In this document: in pieces, positions 1-8,456 of the stretch | Layout: every line of letters begins with the position of its first letter | Numbering within the stretch: position 1 is the stretch's first letter | Origin: Candidatus Sericytochromatia bacterium | Lineage (GTDB): Bacteria > Cyanobacteriota > Sericytochromatia > S15B-MN24 > JAQBPE01 | Direction: 5' to 3' | Length of the DNA stretch: 52,475 bases | NCBI GenBank assembly: GCA_035285325.1 | Contig: JAYKJB010000082.1 | Coordinates: forward strand, 1 to 52,475 | Made by a program: the position numbers and the translations under genes | Notes under the pieces: model-generated | The model's database searches: none | What the model was told of the DNA's origin: nothing | The model's input: the letters and a program-made list of their open reading frames with translations, nothing else

Positions 1-321
1 GAGACGTTCGTCCACCAGCTCCACGGGAAGGGCGATCGCCGCCTGGAGGGATTCCACAAAGCGTTCCACGAAGCGAGCTTGCTCGCCAATGGAGCCGTCC
101 ATGTTCCGGGGATAGCCTACCACAAGCTTTGAAGCGTTGTATACGTCGATCAAGTCGATGATCGCGGCGAGATCTTCGTCAAGCGAGGTCCGGGCAATGG
201 TCGTGACCCCTTGGGCGGTCCAGCCAAGCGGATCACTGATCGCCACACCGATGGTTTTAGTGCCTACATCCAAGCCAATCAGGCGCAATTTCCGGCCCTT
301 TCCCCCCAGTGTGCAGATCAC
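1..321 (-). CDS. ruvX: RuvX/YqgF-type putative Holliday junction resolvase (3' end cut by window)
   Basis: The minus frame from a GTG at 321 runs off the window edge after 107 codons. It shows the family N-terminus (RLIGLDVGTKTIGVAISDP), the conserved VVGYPRNMDG stretch and ends in VELVDERL, the start of the usual DERLTT-like catalytic motif. The family is an RNase H-fold nuclease linked to Holliday-junction and pre-16S rRNA processing. The GTG overlaps the stop codon of the upstream glycosyltransferase gene as GTGA (318-321), which suggests translational coupling. It carries a GCGATCGC at 32-39, one of only two copies in the first 21 kb. It seems to be a chromosomal core gene marking the edge of the sugar island. 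Identification is firm; the exact biochemical role is family knowledge. Confidence 0.9.
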   Translation of the reverse strand, partial: MICTLGGKGRKLRLIGLDVGTKTIGVAISDPLGWTAQGVTTIARTSLDEDLAAIIDLIDVYNASKLVVGYPRNMDGSIGEQARFVERFVESLQAAIALPVELVDERL

Positions 322-2255
322 GTCGCCACGGCTCCCGAGGCGGCCGGGAAGCCTGATTTAGAGAGCACCTCAAGTCCTTGCCGGGTGGGTGCGTGATCGG
401 GGAGGCGATCGAGGCAGGCAATCCACAGGGAATGCGCATCATCAAGCTTGCCTTCCTGTAGGGCGCAGTAACCAATCCAATACAACAGTTCTGGCTGGTC
501 TGGCTCGTCCTGCCAGGCGGGCAGCAGCATTTCGAGAGCCAGTTCGGTGAAACCGTCCAAACACAACTGCGCGCCACAACTTCGGCGGATGGGCCACCAC
601 ACCCCGGCCGGAAGCGCGGATGTCTTCGTGATGAGTTGTTCGAACGCGTCAAAGCGCTGATTGCGCAGAAGTGCCCGCAGGGCGCGATGTAGCTGCCGAG
701 TAGCATCGGGGGACCAGCTGGGCCAGCTGGTTTGAGCGGCCCCAACATAGACGAATCGAGCGAACGTCACCAGTTGCCTGGTGGCGTCATTCACCTCTTC
801 TGGCAGTTCCGCTTCGGTCCAGACCAAACCTGCACGTTCTGATGCGCCGTGACAAAGCCACGTCAATCCGGCCCAGAAAGGGTCGTGTGCGCCGACTGCT
901 TCCTTTAGCAATTCGCACGCCTCCGGCGCACGGCCGTCTTCCAATAAGGCACTCAGCCGAAGTTGGCTGACCCCGCTGGTATTCGGAAACGGCTCCAGAA
1001 TATCCAGCACCTTCTGGTAGCGCCCCACCTCCAGGCCTGCCTTGGCCGCGAGCAGCCGCAGGTCGCCCGAATTAGGGGCGCTTTCGAGACCCCGTTCAGC
1101 GAAATCAAGGGCGCTCGAGTAGTCGCCCTGCTTCAGTTTCAGGGTGACCAGCATCGTAAACGGGGACGCGGTCCTCTCGGATGTGAGTGGCACCGCCGCC
1201 AACAACTCCTGTTCCCCCTCCTCATCACGTCCCAGATTGAGCAGCGCCTCAGCCCGCCCCACCCGGGTGAACACTTGGGTGAGCAGGGGGTCCGAATAGC
1301 GCAGGGCTTCGGCGCTCCGATTCGCAAGACGTGCGGCCAACAGGTCAGCCTCAGCCGCCTGAAAGTCCCTCTTGGCCAGGTAGGTCCGCCCACGTCTGAT
1401 CAGGAGGTCGGGATGACCGGGAAACACAGTCAACCCCTCGTCGAGCCATGCCGGGATATCATCCCACCGTCCCAGCTCGGCCAAGGCGTCAGCCCCCAGC
1501 ACATAAGTGCTGAGCATCAGCAAGTTGGGCCCCAGATTCTGGGCACGCATTAACTCGCGGCACTTTTCGTAACCCGAAAAAGCTTCCTTGGCGTCGACGG
1601 AGTGAACCGAACTGGCCAGTGCCCACCACGCGTGAGGGTCATCAGGCGCGTCAGCCAACTGCAGACGAGCCAGACGAATATTCCGCTCGATCTTGCCGCG
1701 AGAAGTGACCACCGCCGCGCGGTAACCGTCGTGACGGATGCGCAGGCCATCCAGAAGGATCGAGGCAATATCCCCCGTGTCCGGCTGCATCAGGTGTTCG
1801 TGGATTCGCGCGCGATAGCGAGCCGTGGGGTCGGTGCGGTCAAACAACCGCAGAACGGGTGCCCCAGTAGTCGATGCGTGCTCATCGACGCTGTAGAGGC
1901 GAATCGAGGCCCGCAACGCGCCAGACTGCATCACCAACGCGGCCAACAACTCGGGCATTTCGACAATTAGCTCTTCGTCCGCGTCGAGCACGAGGGCCCA
2001 CGGTAAGGTCGCAGCCTCCAGACTCGCGTTGCGTGCAGCCGCGAAGTCGTCGCACCACTGGAAATGCACCACCTTGGCCCCGAATGATTCTGCAATGGCC
2101 ACCGTGCCATCTGTCGACCCTGTGTCGACGATGACCATTTCCCCCACCCAAGGTTGTGCAGAACGGAGGCACCTCGCCAGTTTTTCCTCTTCGTTTTTGA
2201 CAATCATGCAAAGGGACAGACGTTCCCGCGGAAATTGAAAGGTGTCTTCACTCAC
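318..2255 (-). CDS. Family 2 glycosyltransferase fused to TPR repeats
   Basis: The N-terminus is a GT-A glycosyltransferase: LSLCMIVKNEEEKL, the nucleotide-binding VDTGSTDGT, and the LVLDADEEL metal-binding region. This is the SunS-like/beta-1,4-glucosyltransferase subgroup that often carries helical repeats. The remaining ~400 residues are Ala/Leu-rich helical hairpins typical of TPRs. The probable role is cytoplasmic transfer of a sugar to a glycan or protein; donor and acceptor cannot be read. I prefer the GTG at 2255 because a GGAGG lies 8 nt upstream; an in-frame ATG at 2270 has no ribosome site. Its end overlaps ruvX by 4 nt. A second GT-TPR protein lies at the other end of the island (18958-20499), so the two bracket the sugar genes. 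Confidence 0.82.
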   Translation of the reverse strand: MSEDTFQFPRERLSLCMIVKNEEEKLARCLRSAQPWVGEMVIVDTGSTDGTVAIAESFGAKVVHFQWCDDFAAARNASLEAATLPWALVLDADEELIVEMPELLAALVMQSGALRASIRLYSVDEHASTTGAPVLRLFDRTDPTARYRARIHEHLMQPDTGDIASILLDGLRIRHDGYRAAVVTSRGKIERNIRLARLQLADAPDDPHAWWALASSVHSVDAKEAFSGYEKCRELMRAQNLGPNLLMLSTYVLGADALAELGRWDDIPAWLDEGLTVFPGHPDLLIRRGRTYLAKRDFQAAEADLLAARLANRSAEALRYSDPLLTQVFTRVGRAEALLNLGRDEEGEQELLAAVPLTSERTASPFTMLVTLKLKQGDYSSALDFAERGLESAPNSGDLRLLAAKAGLEVGRYQKVLDILEPFPNTSGVSQLRLSALLEDGRAPEACELLKEAVGAHDPFWAGLTWLCHGASERAGLVWTEAELPEEVNDATRQLVTFARFVYVGAAQTSWPSWSPDATRQLHRALRALLRNQRFDAFEQLITKTSALPAGVWWPIRRSCGAQLCLDGFTELALEMLLPAWQDEPDQPELLYWIGYCALQEGKLDDAHSLWIACLDRLPDHAPTRQGLEVLSKSGFPAASGAVAT

Positions 2256-2633
2256 GGAAGGTTCCTCCATCGTGCCCGGTGGGCCATGGCATCGTCACTT
2301 GAGATCGCGATTTGGTGTGATCACGCAGCGCGACAGCGGCCTGAACGAAGTTCCGTTGGGGCCTTATCCAGAGTGTCGGAACAGGCGTCGAAAAACTTGA
2401 GTTTTTCAGTCTCGTCAGCGGCTGGATGGACTCGAAGCGCAGACAAGACGATCATCGCAGCCGAGGATGGATGGACTCAAAATGGGCAGTGGTCAAGCTC
2501 CCGTTCCGCAAGCCACGCCACAGCCGCCACGACGCAGGCGGCACAAGGTGAAACGCAAGGGCAATTGCGATAGCCGGACCACCTCAGGCTGCTACTTGCA
2601 ACCCTCTGCGGCATCGTCAGCCGATGCATTGTT
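2256..2633. other. Intergenic region without a convincing gene
   Basis: About 378 bases between the end of the heptose-kinase gene (minus strand) and the start of the GT-TPR gene (minus strand). The open frames here have no protein-like composition. No strong terminator hairpin is visible after the kinase gene. The region probably holds the promoter of the GT-TPR/ruvX pair, but I cannot place it with confidence. This is also the approximate left boundary of the low-GC, GCGATCGC-poor island. Confidence 0.4.
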
Positions 2634-3623
2634 TCAATCGCGAGAAAAATACACGATTTTTGACCCTGTGAACTCAAATCGAAAGGGGACGAACATCCTT
2701 TCGTTCAGTACAGCCTGAATGTTTGCGTGGCATTCCTTGGGAGCATAAAACAACATGAAGCCCCCACCACCAGCGCCCAGCAGTTTTCCGCCCAGAGCAC
2801 CACACTTGAGTCCAGCCTCATAAATTTCATCGATTTTTGGGGTGGAGACCAAATGGCTGAGACCACGTTTAATACGCCATTGCTCGTTTAGCAGTCTTCC
2901 AAATTCATCCAAGGCGTCTTCACGAGCAGTCAAACATTCCAAGGCAGTATTGCAAATATCACTCATCGCTCGAAGTTCACTCAGTTTCGTGGGCGTCAGC
3001 TCAATCTGAGACCTGGCGATATCGGATGCTGTGCGTGCATATCCCGTGAAACACAGCAGCAGATTCTCTTGCAGGCGCTGAAGCCGCTCCGGAGCAATCA
3101 CGATCGGATCTACATCAAATTCACGCACTCCAGCAAAACGGATTAAATTCAAGCCGCCGAAAGCGGCCGCAACCTGGTCTTGGGAACCAACGGCCTCTCC
3201 AATCCGTTCCTGCTCTACATGCAGGGCTTGGAGGGCCAATTCGCGCTTCGTCGGCATGTAATTTTTCAACGAGTGAAAAGCGTGAAGGGCCCCTACCGTA
3301 AACGTGGAACTGGAGCCCAAGCCGGAACGAGCGGGGAGATCAGCCGTGTGAACCAGTTCAAACGCGTCATCAAATTCTAGATAGCGTGCACACTCGCGAA
3401 CCGAGGGATGGCGAATCTCGTGAATGGTCTGGGTCTCCTCCTTTTCGAAGTAGCGTATCCTGTGCTTGAAATCGAAAAACGGAGGAAGTCTTCTGGCGGT
3501 GATATAACTGTACTTGTTGATCGTTGCGCTGATAACAGCACCCGAATTTTCACGGTACCAAATCGGGTAATCGGTGCCCCCGCCAAAAAACGACACTCGG
3601 AAGGGTGTGCGGCAAATAATCAT
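2634..3623 (-). CDS. hddA: D-glycero-D-manno-heptose 7-phosphate kinase (GHMP family)
   Basis: GHMP-superfamily kinase of 329 residues. The N-terminus RTPFRVSFFGGGTDYP is typical of the HddA/WcbL group, the ATP-binding motif LPARSGLGSSS lies at about 97-106, and the C-terminal GHMP glycine motif KLLGAGGGGF is present. HddA/WcbL enzymes phosphorylate D-glycero-D-manno-heptose 7-phosphate at C1, giving the 1,7-bisphosphate for GDP-heptose. Its ATG overlaps the preceding stop as ATGA (3620-3623), so it is the last gene of a coupled operon running from 8456. An HddC-like nucleotidyltransferase in the same operon and gmhA at 20622 support the assignment. A related L-fucose kinase-like activity is the main alternative. 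Confidence 0.85.
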   Translation of the reverse strand: MIICRTPFRVSFFGGGTDYPIWYRENSGAVISATINKYSYITARRLPPFFDFKHRIRYFEKEETQTIHEIRHPSVRECARYLEFDDAFELVHTADLPARSGLGSSSTFTVGALHAFHSLKNYMPTKRELALQALHVEQERIGEAVGSQDQVAAAFGGLNLIRFAGVREFDVDPIVIAPERLQRLQENLLLCFTGYARTASDIARSQIELTPTKLSELRAMSDICNTALECLTAREDALDEFGRLLNEQWRIKRGLSHLVSTPKIDEIYEAGLKCGALGGKLLGAGGGGFMLFYAPKECHANIQAVLNERMFVPFRFEFTGSKIVYFSRD

Positions 3624-4615
3624 AATGCCATCTCTTCAGGCGTCTTTGCGGCATAAGCGCACTTGTACCATGCAACTGTTTTTTGGATTCCAGACGCCAG
3701 CGAGGTGGCCGGAACCCAACCCGTCAGGGCTTGGATTCGGTCAATGTTAATTTCTCGACGGGGTATCATCGTGGGCTGCGTCTCGTCATATTCGATCCGA
3801 GCATCGGCATAGTCAGCTGCCGTCAAAATGATCGGTAACATTTCCCGAATCGTGACGGGGCGACCGGAGGCGATATTGACGGGCTCGCCCGACTCAACGT
3901 GCGGGAAAGCCTTTAGCAGGCCGTCAATGAAATCTTCCACATACAAAAAATCCTTGATATCGCGCCCGTCCCCCCAAACGACGTAAGGGTCTTGTCGCTC
4001 AATGGCCCGGCGAATCAAAGCTGCAATCACCTTGGATTCAGTCCGGGTGAACTTATCAAAGGGCCCGTAAAGGTTACCCGGGCGCGCCACTAACGTCTGC
4101 ATGGGCGCTTTGATCCGGCCACTATACATTTCACACATGACCTCTGAGAAACGCTTCATCCAACCGACGATGAAATATTTCTCGAAGAAGTCGAATCGTG
4201 CGTCCTCTTCTCTCACCGCGAAATCAGTGACCGGGTAAACAGTGTTGGAACTGATGAAGCAAAATTTTTTGACTTCATTTTCATATGCCGCCGCCAACAT
4301 GTACGCATTCATGACCAGGTTAGGCGTGAGATGCACCAAAGGTGTCTTTTCCATGACAGCCGCCCCAGAACTATTGGCAGCGGCCATAAAGACATAGTCC
4401 ATCCCCTGCGTCGCCTGTCGACAATCCTCTGATTTCGTGAGGTCACACTGAAGATACCTCACGTCTGGCTCTGGACGTTGGGGCGGCTTTTGATGAAGCG
4501 TGCCACGCACCTCTGCCCCCAACTCCACCAAGCGGCGCACCAAGTGAGTTCCGATGAATCCACCAGCACCCGTGACGAGAATGCGTTTGCCTGCAAAAAA
4601 GTCTGGTGCCATCAC
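3620..4615 (-). CDS. NAD-dependent epimerase/dehydratase (extended SDR, GDP-fucose-synthase-like reductase)
   Basis: Extended short-chain dehydrogenase of 331 residues. The Rossmann motif VTGAGGFIGTHL lies near residues 14-25, the Ser/Thr region is FISSNTVYP, and ARPGNLYGP is the usual substrate-loop motif. The best family fit is a GDP-4-keto-6-deoxy sugar reductase/epimerase (WcaG/DdahC-like). By context it would reduce the C4 ketone made by the dehydratase at 6465. Oddity: the catalytic YxxxK is not seen; by alignment the Tyr position is Val150, followed by GWMKR (151-155). The start is a GTG at 4615 or an ATG at 4612, both overlapping the upstream stop. The family is certain, the exact reaction inferred. 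Confidence 0.75.
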   Translation of the reverse strand: MMAPDFFAGKRILVTGAGGFIGTHLVRRLVELGAEVRGTLHQKPPQRPEPDVRYLQCDLTKSEDCRQATQGMDYVFMAAANSSGAAVMEKTPLVHLTPNLVMNAYMLAAAYENEVKKFCFISSNTVYPVTDFAVREEDARFDFFEKYFIVGWMKRFSEVMCEMYSGRIKAPMQTLVARPGNLYGPFDKFTRTESKVIAALIRRAIERQDPYVVWGDGRDIKDFLYVEDFIDGLLKAFPHVESGEPVNIASGRPVTIREMLPIILTAADYADARIEYDETQPTMIPRREINIDRIQALTGWVPATSLASGIQKTVAWYKCAYAAKTPEEMAL

Positions 4616-5130
4616 CGCCCTACGCCCTCATCTCGCAGAGAGAGAATCGGATGTTTGACCGGCCACCAGAACTGATATTCCGGGTCATCCCAATGAATGG
4701 TGAATTGTCCACTCCGGTCATATTCAGTGGTCTGCTTGTAGTGAAAAATGGCCAACTCGGTCAGCACCAGGTGACCATTGCCAAACATTGGCGGGACAAG
4801 AACCTGCAGACGATTACGATCCGAAAGGGTGAATCCCTGCCAATGTTTAAACTGCCGAGATTCGGGGTCATTGTTCACGACCACCAGATAGAATGCTCCG
4901 TGCAGGCAGGAGATTAACTTCCAGGTCTTAGAATCACCATGGATGCCTCTCAAGACGTGCTGCCGGGAGGTTGAAATGTCATCCTGAATGAAGTTGAGGT
5001 CTATGCCGACCTGACGATAGAGCCTGGCATTAAACAATTCCACATAATTTCCGCGAAAGTCTTCAAAATTCGTGGGCGGGGTGATAAGTTTGACGCCATC
5101 CAAATTCGTTGTCTGTACTTGCACGTTCAA
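4612..5130 (-). CDS. RmlC-type cupin sugar epimerase (dTDP-4-dehydrorhamnose 3,5-epimerase family)
   Basis: A 172-residue cupin of the RmlC family: FEDFRGNYVELFN at the start, then VLRGIHGDSKTWKLISCLHGAFYLVVV, matching the conserved VLRGxHxQ catalytic-His strand, then the hydrophobic core VPPMFGNGHLVL. RmlC-like enzymes epimerise C3 and/or C5 of 4-keto-6-deoxy nucleotide sugars; in Campylobacter heptose pathways such enzymes (DdahB/MlghB) act after the GDP-heptose 4,6-dehydratase. Here it lies in the same operon as a GMD-like dehydratase and an HddC homologue, so a GDP-linked 4-keto-6-deoxyheptose is the likely substrate. It starts at a TTG whose TTGA overlaps the upstream stop (5127-5130). 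Which carbons it inverts cannot be told. Confidence 0.78.
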   Translation of the reverse strand: MNVQVQTTNLDGVKLITPPTNFEDFRGNYVELFNARLYRQVGIDLNFIQDDISTSRQHVLRGIHGDSKTWKLISCLHGAFYLVVVNNDPESRQFKHWQGFTLSDRNRLQVLVPPMFGNGHLVLTELAIFHYKQTTEYDRSGQFTIHWDDPEYQFWWPVKHPILSLRDEGVGR

Positions 5131-5867
5131 TCCAATCTCGCGTACTCAAAACAGCTCAAGACCTGTGCTCGAGCATAATCAGCCGGCACCCCGATATCTA
5201 TGAATGTGGCGTCAGACGTCAACCCTACGACGTGTTGGCCAAGCTCTTGGCATCGAGGAAAAATTTCCCCTTCCAAGGAAAGGTAACCTTCGTGTCGTAT
5301 GAAGGGGTCCAAGGCGCGCGGATGCACCCAGTAAACACCACCGTTCGCCAGTTGCAAACCGGAGGTTTTGGAATGGGCAGCGGAATTGGAAAATTCGACA
5401 CGACCCGTTGCCGCGATAGTGACCGGAAGGTAGCGCCGCACATCGGTGGTAGGGAACAGTGAAATCACCCAATCACCACCCTGCACTTGGGCCTGCTGAT
5501 GAAGGTCCTGCAGGGCGACTTTGAAAAAAGTATCGCCGTTCAGCAGAATAAAAGGCTCGCGAAGTTGAAGGTTACGCTGACACAACATGAGCCCGCCCCC
5601 CGTCCCCAGTGGCCTCGGCTCCCTGACATAGACGATGGAGCAACCGAGATACGAGTCCCGGAAGTGAGACTCTATCACCTCGTGACGATAGCCTACCGAT
5701 AACACGAAGCGGCGCACCCCTTGCCGAACCCAGTACAGCAAAAGGTGCTCCAAAAAAGGCCGACCGGCCACAGGGGCCATCGGCTTGGGCAGGTCAGGCA
5801 CGGTATCACGCAGGCGGGTTCCCAATCCGCCTGCCAGAATGACTGCGACGGTGGGAAAGTTACTCAC
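5127..5867 (-). CDS. hddC: Sugar-1-phosphate nucleotidyltransferase, HddC-like (GDP-heptose synthesis)
   Basis: A 246-residue nucleotidyltransferase with the signature VILAGGLGTRLRDTVPDLPK (nucleotide loop and catalytic Lys), GRPFLEHLL, the base-contact region LGTGGGLM and the metal-binding FILLNGDTFF. It is short, with no C-terminal acyltransferase or beta-helix domain, as for HddC/WcbM, which condense D-glycero-D-manno-heptose 1-phosphate with GTP. The C-terminal FIDIGVPADYARAQ is the usual closing motif. The neighbouring HddA kinase and GMD-like dehydratase favour heptose and GDP over glucose and dTDP. It starts at a GTG (5867), overlapping the Nudix gene by 8 nt. A mannose-1-phosphate or glucose-1-phosphate transferase is the alternative. 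Confidence 0.8.
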   Translation of the reverse strand: MSNFPTVAVILAGGLGTRLRDTVPDLPKPMAPVAGRPFLEHLLLYWVRQGVRRFVLSVGYRHEVIESHFRDSYLGCSIVYVREPRPLGTGGGLMLCQRNLQLREPFILLNGDTFFKVALQDLHQQAQVQGGDWVISLFPTTDVRRYLPVTIAATGRVEFSNSAAHSKTSGLQLANGGVYWVHPRALDPFIRHEGYLSLEGEIFPRCQELGQHVVGLTSDATFIDIGVPADYARAQVLSCFEYARLD

Positions 5868-6453
5868 TGCTCGCCCAGTTAACCTCCGGAGCGCGACAAA
5901 AGCGCTCTCCGACCTCCCTCAGTGAACTGCGCCACAGGTCGAGTTGCAAGATTCCCCCTGCCAGTTGAAGAAGGCCCAAACCAGCAATTTGGAGGAACTC
6001 ACCACGAAGTGCAAACTGCAAAAGGTCACACCGCGGCACAAGTACAATCTCCGTTCCTGGCTCGGGCACAAAATGTGGCGTGCGCTCGGGAAACATGCCA
6101 AAAAACAGGTGGTCCATAATGCTAGTTCGATTCATCATCAGGCTGAATGACTTCCCCAATGGCAACAAAGGGCACCTCAATCCCGTTTCCTCCAAAATTT
6201 CTCGTCGAGCAGCAACCAATGGGCTTTCTCCGCGTTCAATTCCACCGGCGGGAATCTCAAGGGTGACGGTTTCCAGGTTCGGTCGGTATTGCCGAACCAT
6301 CACAAAGCGATCATCTTGATCCAAGACGCAACAAATAACTGAGTCAGGCCCAGTCATTCGATAGTAGGGACCATTTCCGCGACAGGGCTCCTCCGGCGCG
6401 GCTTCCAAATTAAAATACTCGGTTTCGAAAACGGGCTTAAATTCAGCAAACAC
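5860..6453 (-). CDS. Nudix hydrolase (ADP-ribose/NDP-sugar pyrophosphatase-like)
   Basis: A complete Nudix box, G-x5-E-x7-REILEETGL, lies at residues 70-92, preceded by FVMVRQYRPNLETVTLEIPAG, the hallmark of the ADP-ribose/NDP-sugar pyrophosphatase branch. Such enzymes hydrolyse the diphosphate of nucleotide sugars using Mg2+. The gene sits inside the operon between the dehydratase and the nucleotidyltransferase, overlapping the latter by 8 nt. It may therefore trim a GDP-sugar intermediate or by-product, or release a sugar phosphate as a true pathway step; neither can be decided from sequence. The start is a GTG at 6453. The C-terminal ~60 residues are Leu-rich and not recognisable. Confidence 0.82.
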   Translation of the reverse strand: MFAEFKPVFETEYFNLEAAPEEPCRGNGPYYRMTGPDSVICCVLDQDDRFVMVRQYRPNLETVTLEIPAGGIERGESPLVAARREILEETGLRCPLLPLGKSFSLMMNRTSIMDHLFFGMFPERTPHFVPEPGTEIVLVPRCDLLQFALRGEFLQIAGLGLLQLAGGILQLDLWRSSLREVGERFCRAPEVNWASSE

Positions 6454-6464
6454 GGCATGTACAC

Positions 6465-7478
6465 CTAGCGCAGCAAGAATCGACCACCCTCAGTTTTCAC
6501 CCGCTTACGCCAGTAGTTCAGCAGGTCGCTCATGGTCTGCTCGAATGGAATTTCAGGGCGCCAACCTGTGTGCTGCCGGAATCTTTCAGTATTCGGAACC
6601 TGTAAATCGGCATCAATAGGGCGAAGTCTGTCGGGGTCGACTTCGACTCTGAATTCTTCTCTCAAGGGAGACAACCCGATCAGATATTCCAGAATTGCGC
6701 CGACCTCAAGACTATGGTTGCCACCAATATTATAAAAGGCACCGGCCTGAGGATTGACGGTCACCAGCAAGTAGTAGGCGCGCACCGCATCACGCACATC
6801 CGTTACCGTGCGCAAACTCTTGAGGTTGCCGACTCTCAGGACGGGCGGAAGAAATCCCGCCTCTGCTAGTGCAATCTGTTTAGCGAACGACGATTCAGCG
6901 AAAACATCCCCTCTTCGAGGCCCCGTGTGCGTGAACATGCGCGTACTCATCACGGTCATGCCATAGGCTTCGGCATAGAAACGACCAATAAGGTCGGTCC
7001 CGACTTTCGAAATCGCATAGGGAGATGCCGGGTGAAAGGTGCAATCCTCGTCAATGGGCAACTTCTCCCTCGGAACCCGCCCGAAGACCTCAGAAGAGGC
7101 GCATACGTGCACCACAGCCCCTGGCACGCTCCGCCGAATAGCCTCGAGAAGCCTGGTCGTGCCAAGAATGTTGGTATCGAGCGTATCGAGTGGCGCGTCG
7201 AAACTGGTTTTGGGAAAGCTCTGGGCTGCTAGATGAAAGATAACATCCGGTGTGAACTGATCAATCGCCCGATCGAGGGAGATGGAATCTTTCAGGTCAC
7301 CGTACACAAGCGCCACGCGATCCCCGCGGTTCACTCGGTCCAGCAAATGTGCCACGTTATCAAGAGGGCTGCGCCAACGTACCAGGCCCACCACATTCCA
7401 TTCTGTGTGGGCCAGGAGATAGTCCGCAAGGTGCGACCCCACCATCCCTGTAATGCCAGTAATGAATGCGGTGGTCAC
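6465..7478 (-). CDS. GDP-mannose 4,6-dehydratase-like SDR (likely GDP-heptose 4,6-dehydratase)
   Basis: Extended SDR of 337 residues with TGITGMVGSHL (cofactor loop, 7-17), the HLAAQSFPKTSF motif typical of GMD (Gmd has HLAAQSHV), CASSEVFG carrying the active-site Ser/Glu, and an intact catalytic YxxxK (Tyr154, Lys158, in SPYAISKVG). The loop TRMFTHTGPRRGD also matches the GMD family. GMD homologues in heptose clusters (DmhA/WcbK/DdahA) convert GDP-D-glycero-D-manno-heptose to the 4-keto-6-deoxy form. The HddA, HddC and RmlC-like neighbours suggest that substrate here. Start is a GTG at 7478, 9 nt after the preceding stop. A plain GDP-mannose 4,6-dehydratase is the alternative. Confidence 0.82.
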   Translation of the reverse strand: MTTAFITGITGMVGSHLADYLLAHTEWNVVGLVRWRSPLDNVAHLLDRVNRGDRVALVYGDLKDSISLDRAIDQFTPDVIFHLAAQSFPKTSFDAPLDTLDTNILGTTRLLEAIRRSVPGAVVHVCASSEVFGRVPREKLPIDEDCTFHPASPYAISKVGTDLIGRFYAEAYGMTVMSTRMFTHTGPRRGDVFAESSFAKQIALAEAGFLPPVLRVGNLKSLRTVTDVRDAVRAYYLLVTVNPQAGAFYNIGGNHSLEVGAILEYLIGLSPLREEFRVEVDPDRLRPIDADLQVPNTERFRQHTGWRPEIPFEQTMSDLLNYWRKRVKTEGGRFLLR

Positions 7479-7487
7479 AGTCGAGCG

Positions 7488-8456
7488 CTAGTCTTTGAAA
7501 TAATTCTGCTTGCGTAGATATTCATCTTGGTTTTGCTGGAACCAGTTCCAGGTTTCCTCCAAGCCTTGGCGTAAAGGGGTGACCGGATTGTACTGAATCC
7601 AATCGCGAGCGCGACTGATATCCATCACTCGACGGGGAAACCCGGACGGCTTGCTGGTGTCGAAGACGTATTCAAAGTCGAGAAATTCCCGCAGTGTTTC
7701 AACTAGCTGTCGAACACTGTAACCAATCCCACTTCCCAAGTTGACGAAGTCGCCTCGGGTCCCGTAGTAAAGCGCCTGAATGACTCCCAATGCCACGTCG
7801 CGACTGTATGCAAAGTCCCGAACGGCCGAGCCATCACCCCATACCGTGACGGGATTTTCACCTCGATGTATCCGCATCATCAACGATGGAATCACCATGG
7901 CATTGTCTGGGTCAAAATTATCTCCAGGGCCATAAACATTGCAAGGGCGAACGATTGACCAGTCCAGACCACACTGTTGGCGATAAGCTTGAATTTGCAA
8001 TTCAGCCATACGCTTTGCCCAACCGGGGAAGGTGTCCATGGGAGGGCCATCTCGATTCTCGGTTTCGACGAATATCTCCGTGCTGCTGTAGGCACCGATG
8101 GAACTGGTATAGACGAGCTTCTGTACACGGTTGCGCCGCGCAGCCTCTAAGACATTTGTGTTGAACATCAACAAGGGCACAAGGAAACTGGCGGGCTTCG
8201 ATTGCGTGACCTCGATGGAACCCTTGAGACCAGCCAAATGGAATACGTAGTCGATGCCCGACGTTTGCTCCAAGCAAAACGTCAGCTCGGTGAGGTCTCC
8301 ATAGACATGCTCCACCTCTGGATGCACAGTCACTTGGTCTAGTGACACCAAACGTATGCGAGCGTTGGCCCCAGCAAGGAGGCGGGTGACCTCTCTTCCG
8401 ATCAGGCCCGTGCCCCCCGTGATAAGGCAGCGCTTTCCTTCAAAAAATTTGAGCAT
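7488..8456 (-). CDS. NAD-dependent epimerase/dehydratase (extended SDR), atypical active site
   Basis: Extended SDR of about 322 residues: CLITGGTGLIGREV at 10-23, the HLAGLKGS loop, YTSSIGAYSS carrying the Ser, and RPCNVYGPGDNF. It is the first gene of the minus-strand heptose operon. I start it at the ATG at 8456, because the 48 in-frame codons upstream are not protein-like. Oddity: the YxxxK Tyr is replaced by Pro144 and the segment reads PGWAKR, the same G-W-x-K-R variant as in the SDR at 3620-4615. It probably acts as a reductase or epimerase on a 4-keto nucleotide sugar; the two such genes could serve two alternative products or successive steps. Confidence 0.72.
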   Translation of the reverse strand: MLKFFEGKRCLITGGTGLIGREVTRLLAGANARIRLVSLDQVTVHPEVEHVYGDLTELTFCLEQTSGIDYVFHLAGLKGSIEVTQSKPASFLVPLLMFNTNVLEAARRNRVQKLVYTSSIGAYSSTEIFVETENRDGPPMDTFPGWAKRMAELQIQAYRQQCGLDWSIVRPCNVYGPGDNFDPDNAMVIPSLMMRIHRGENPVTVWGDGSAVRDFAYSRDVALGVIQALYYGTRGDFVNLGSGIGYSVRQLVETLREFLDFEYVFDTSKPSGFPRRVMDISRARDWIQYNPVTPLRQGLEETWNWFQQNQDEYLRKQNYFKD

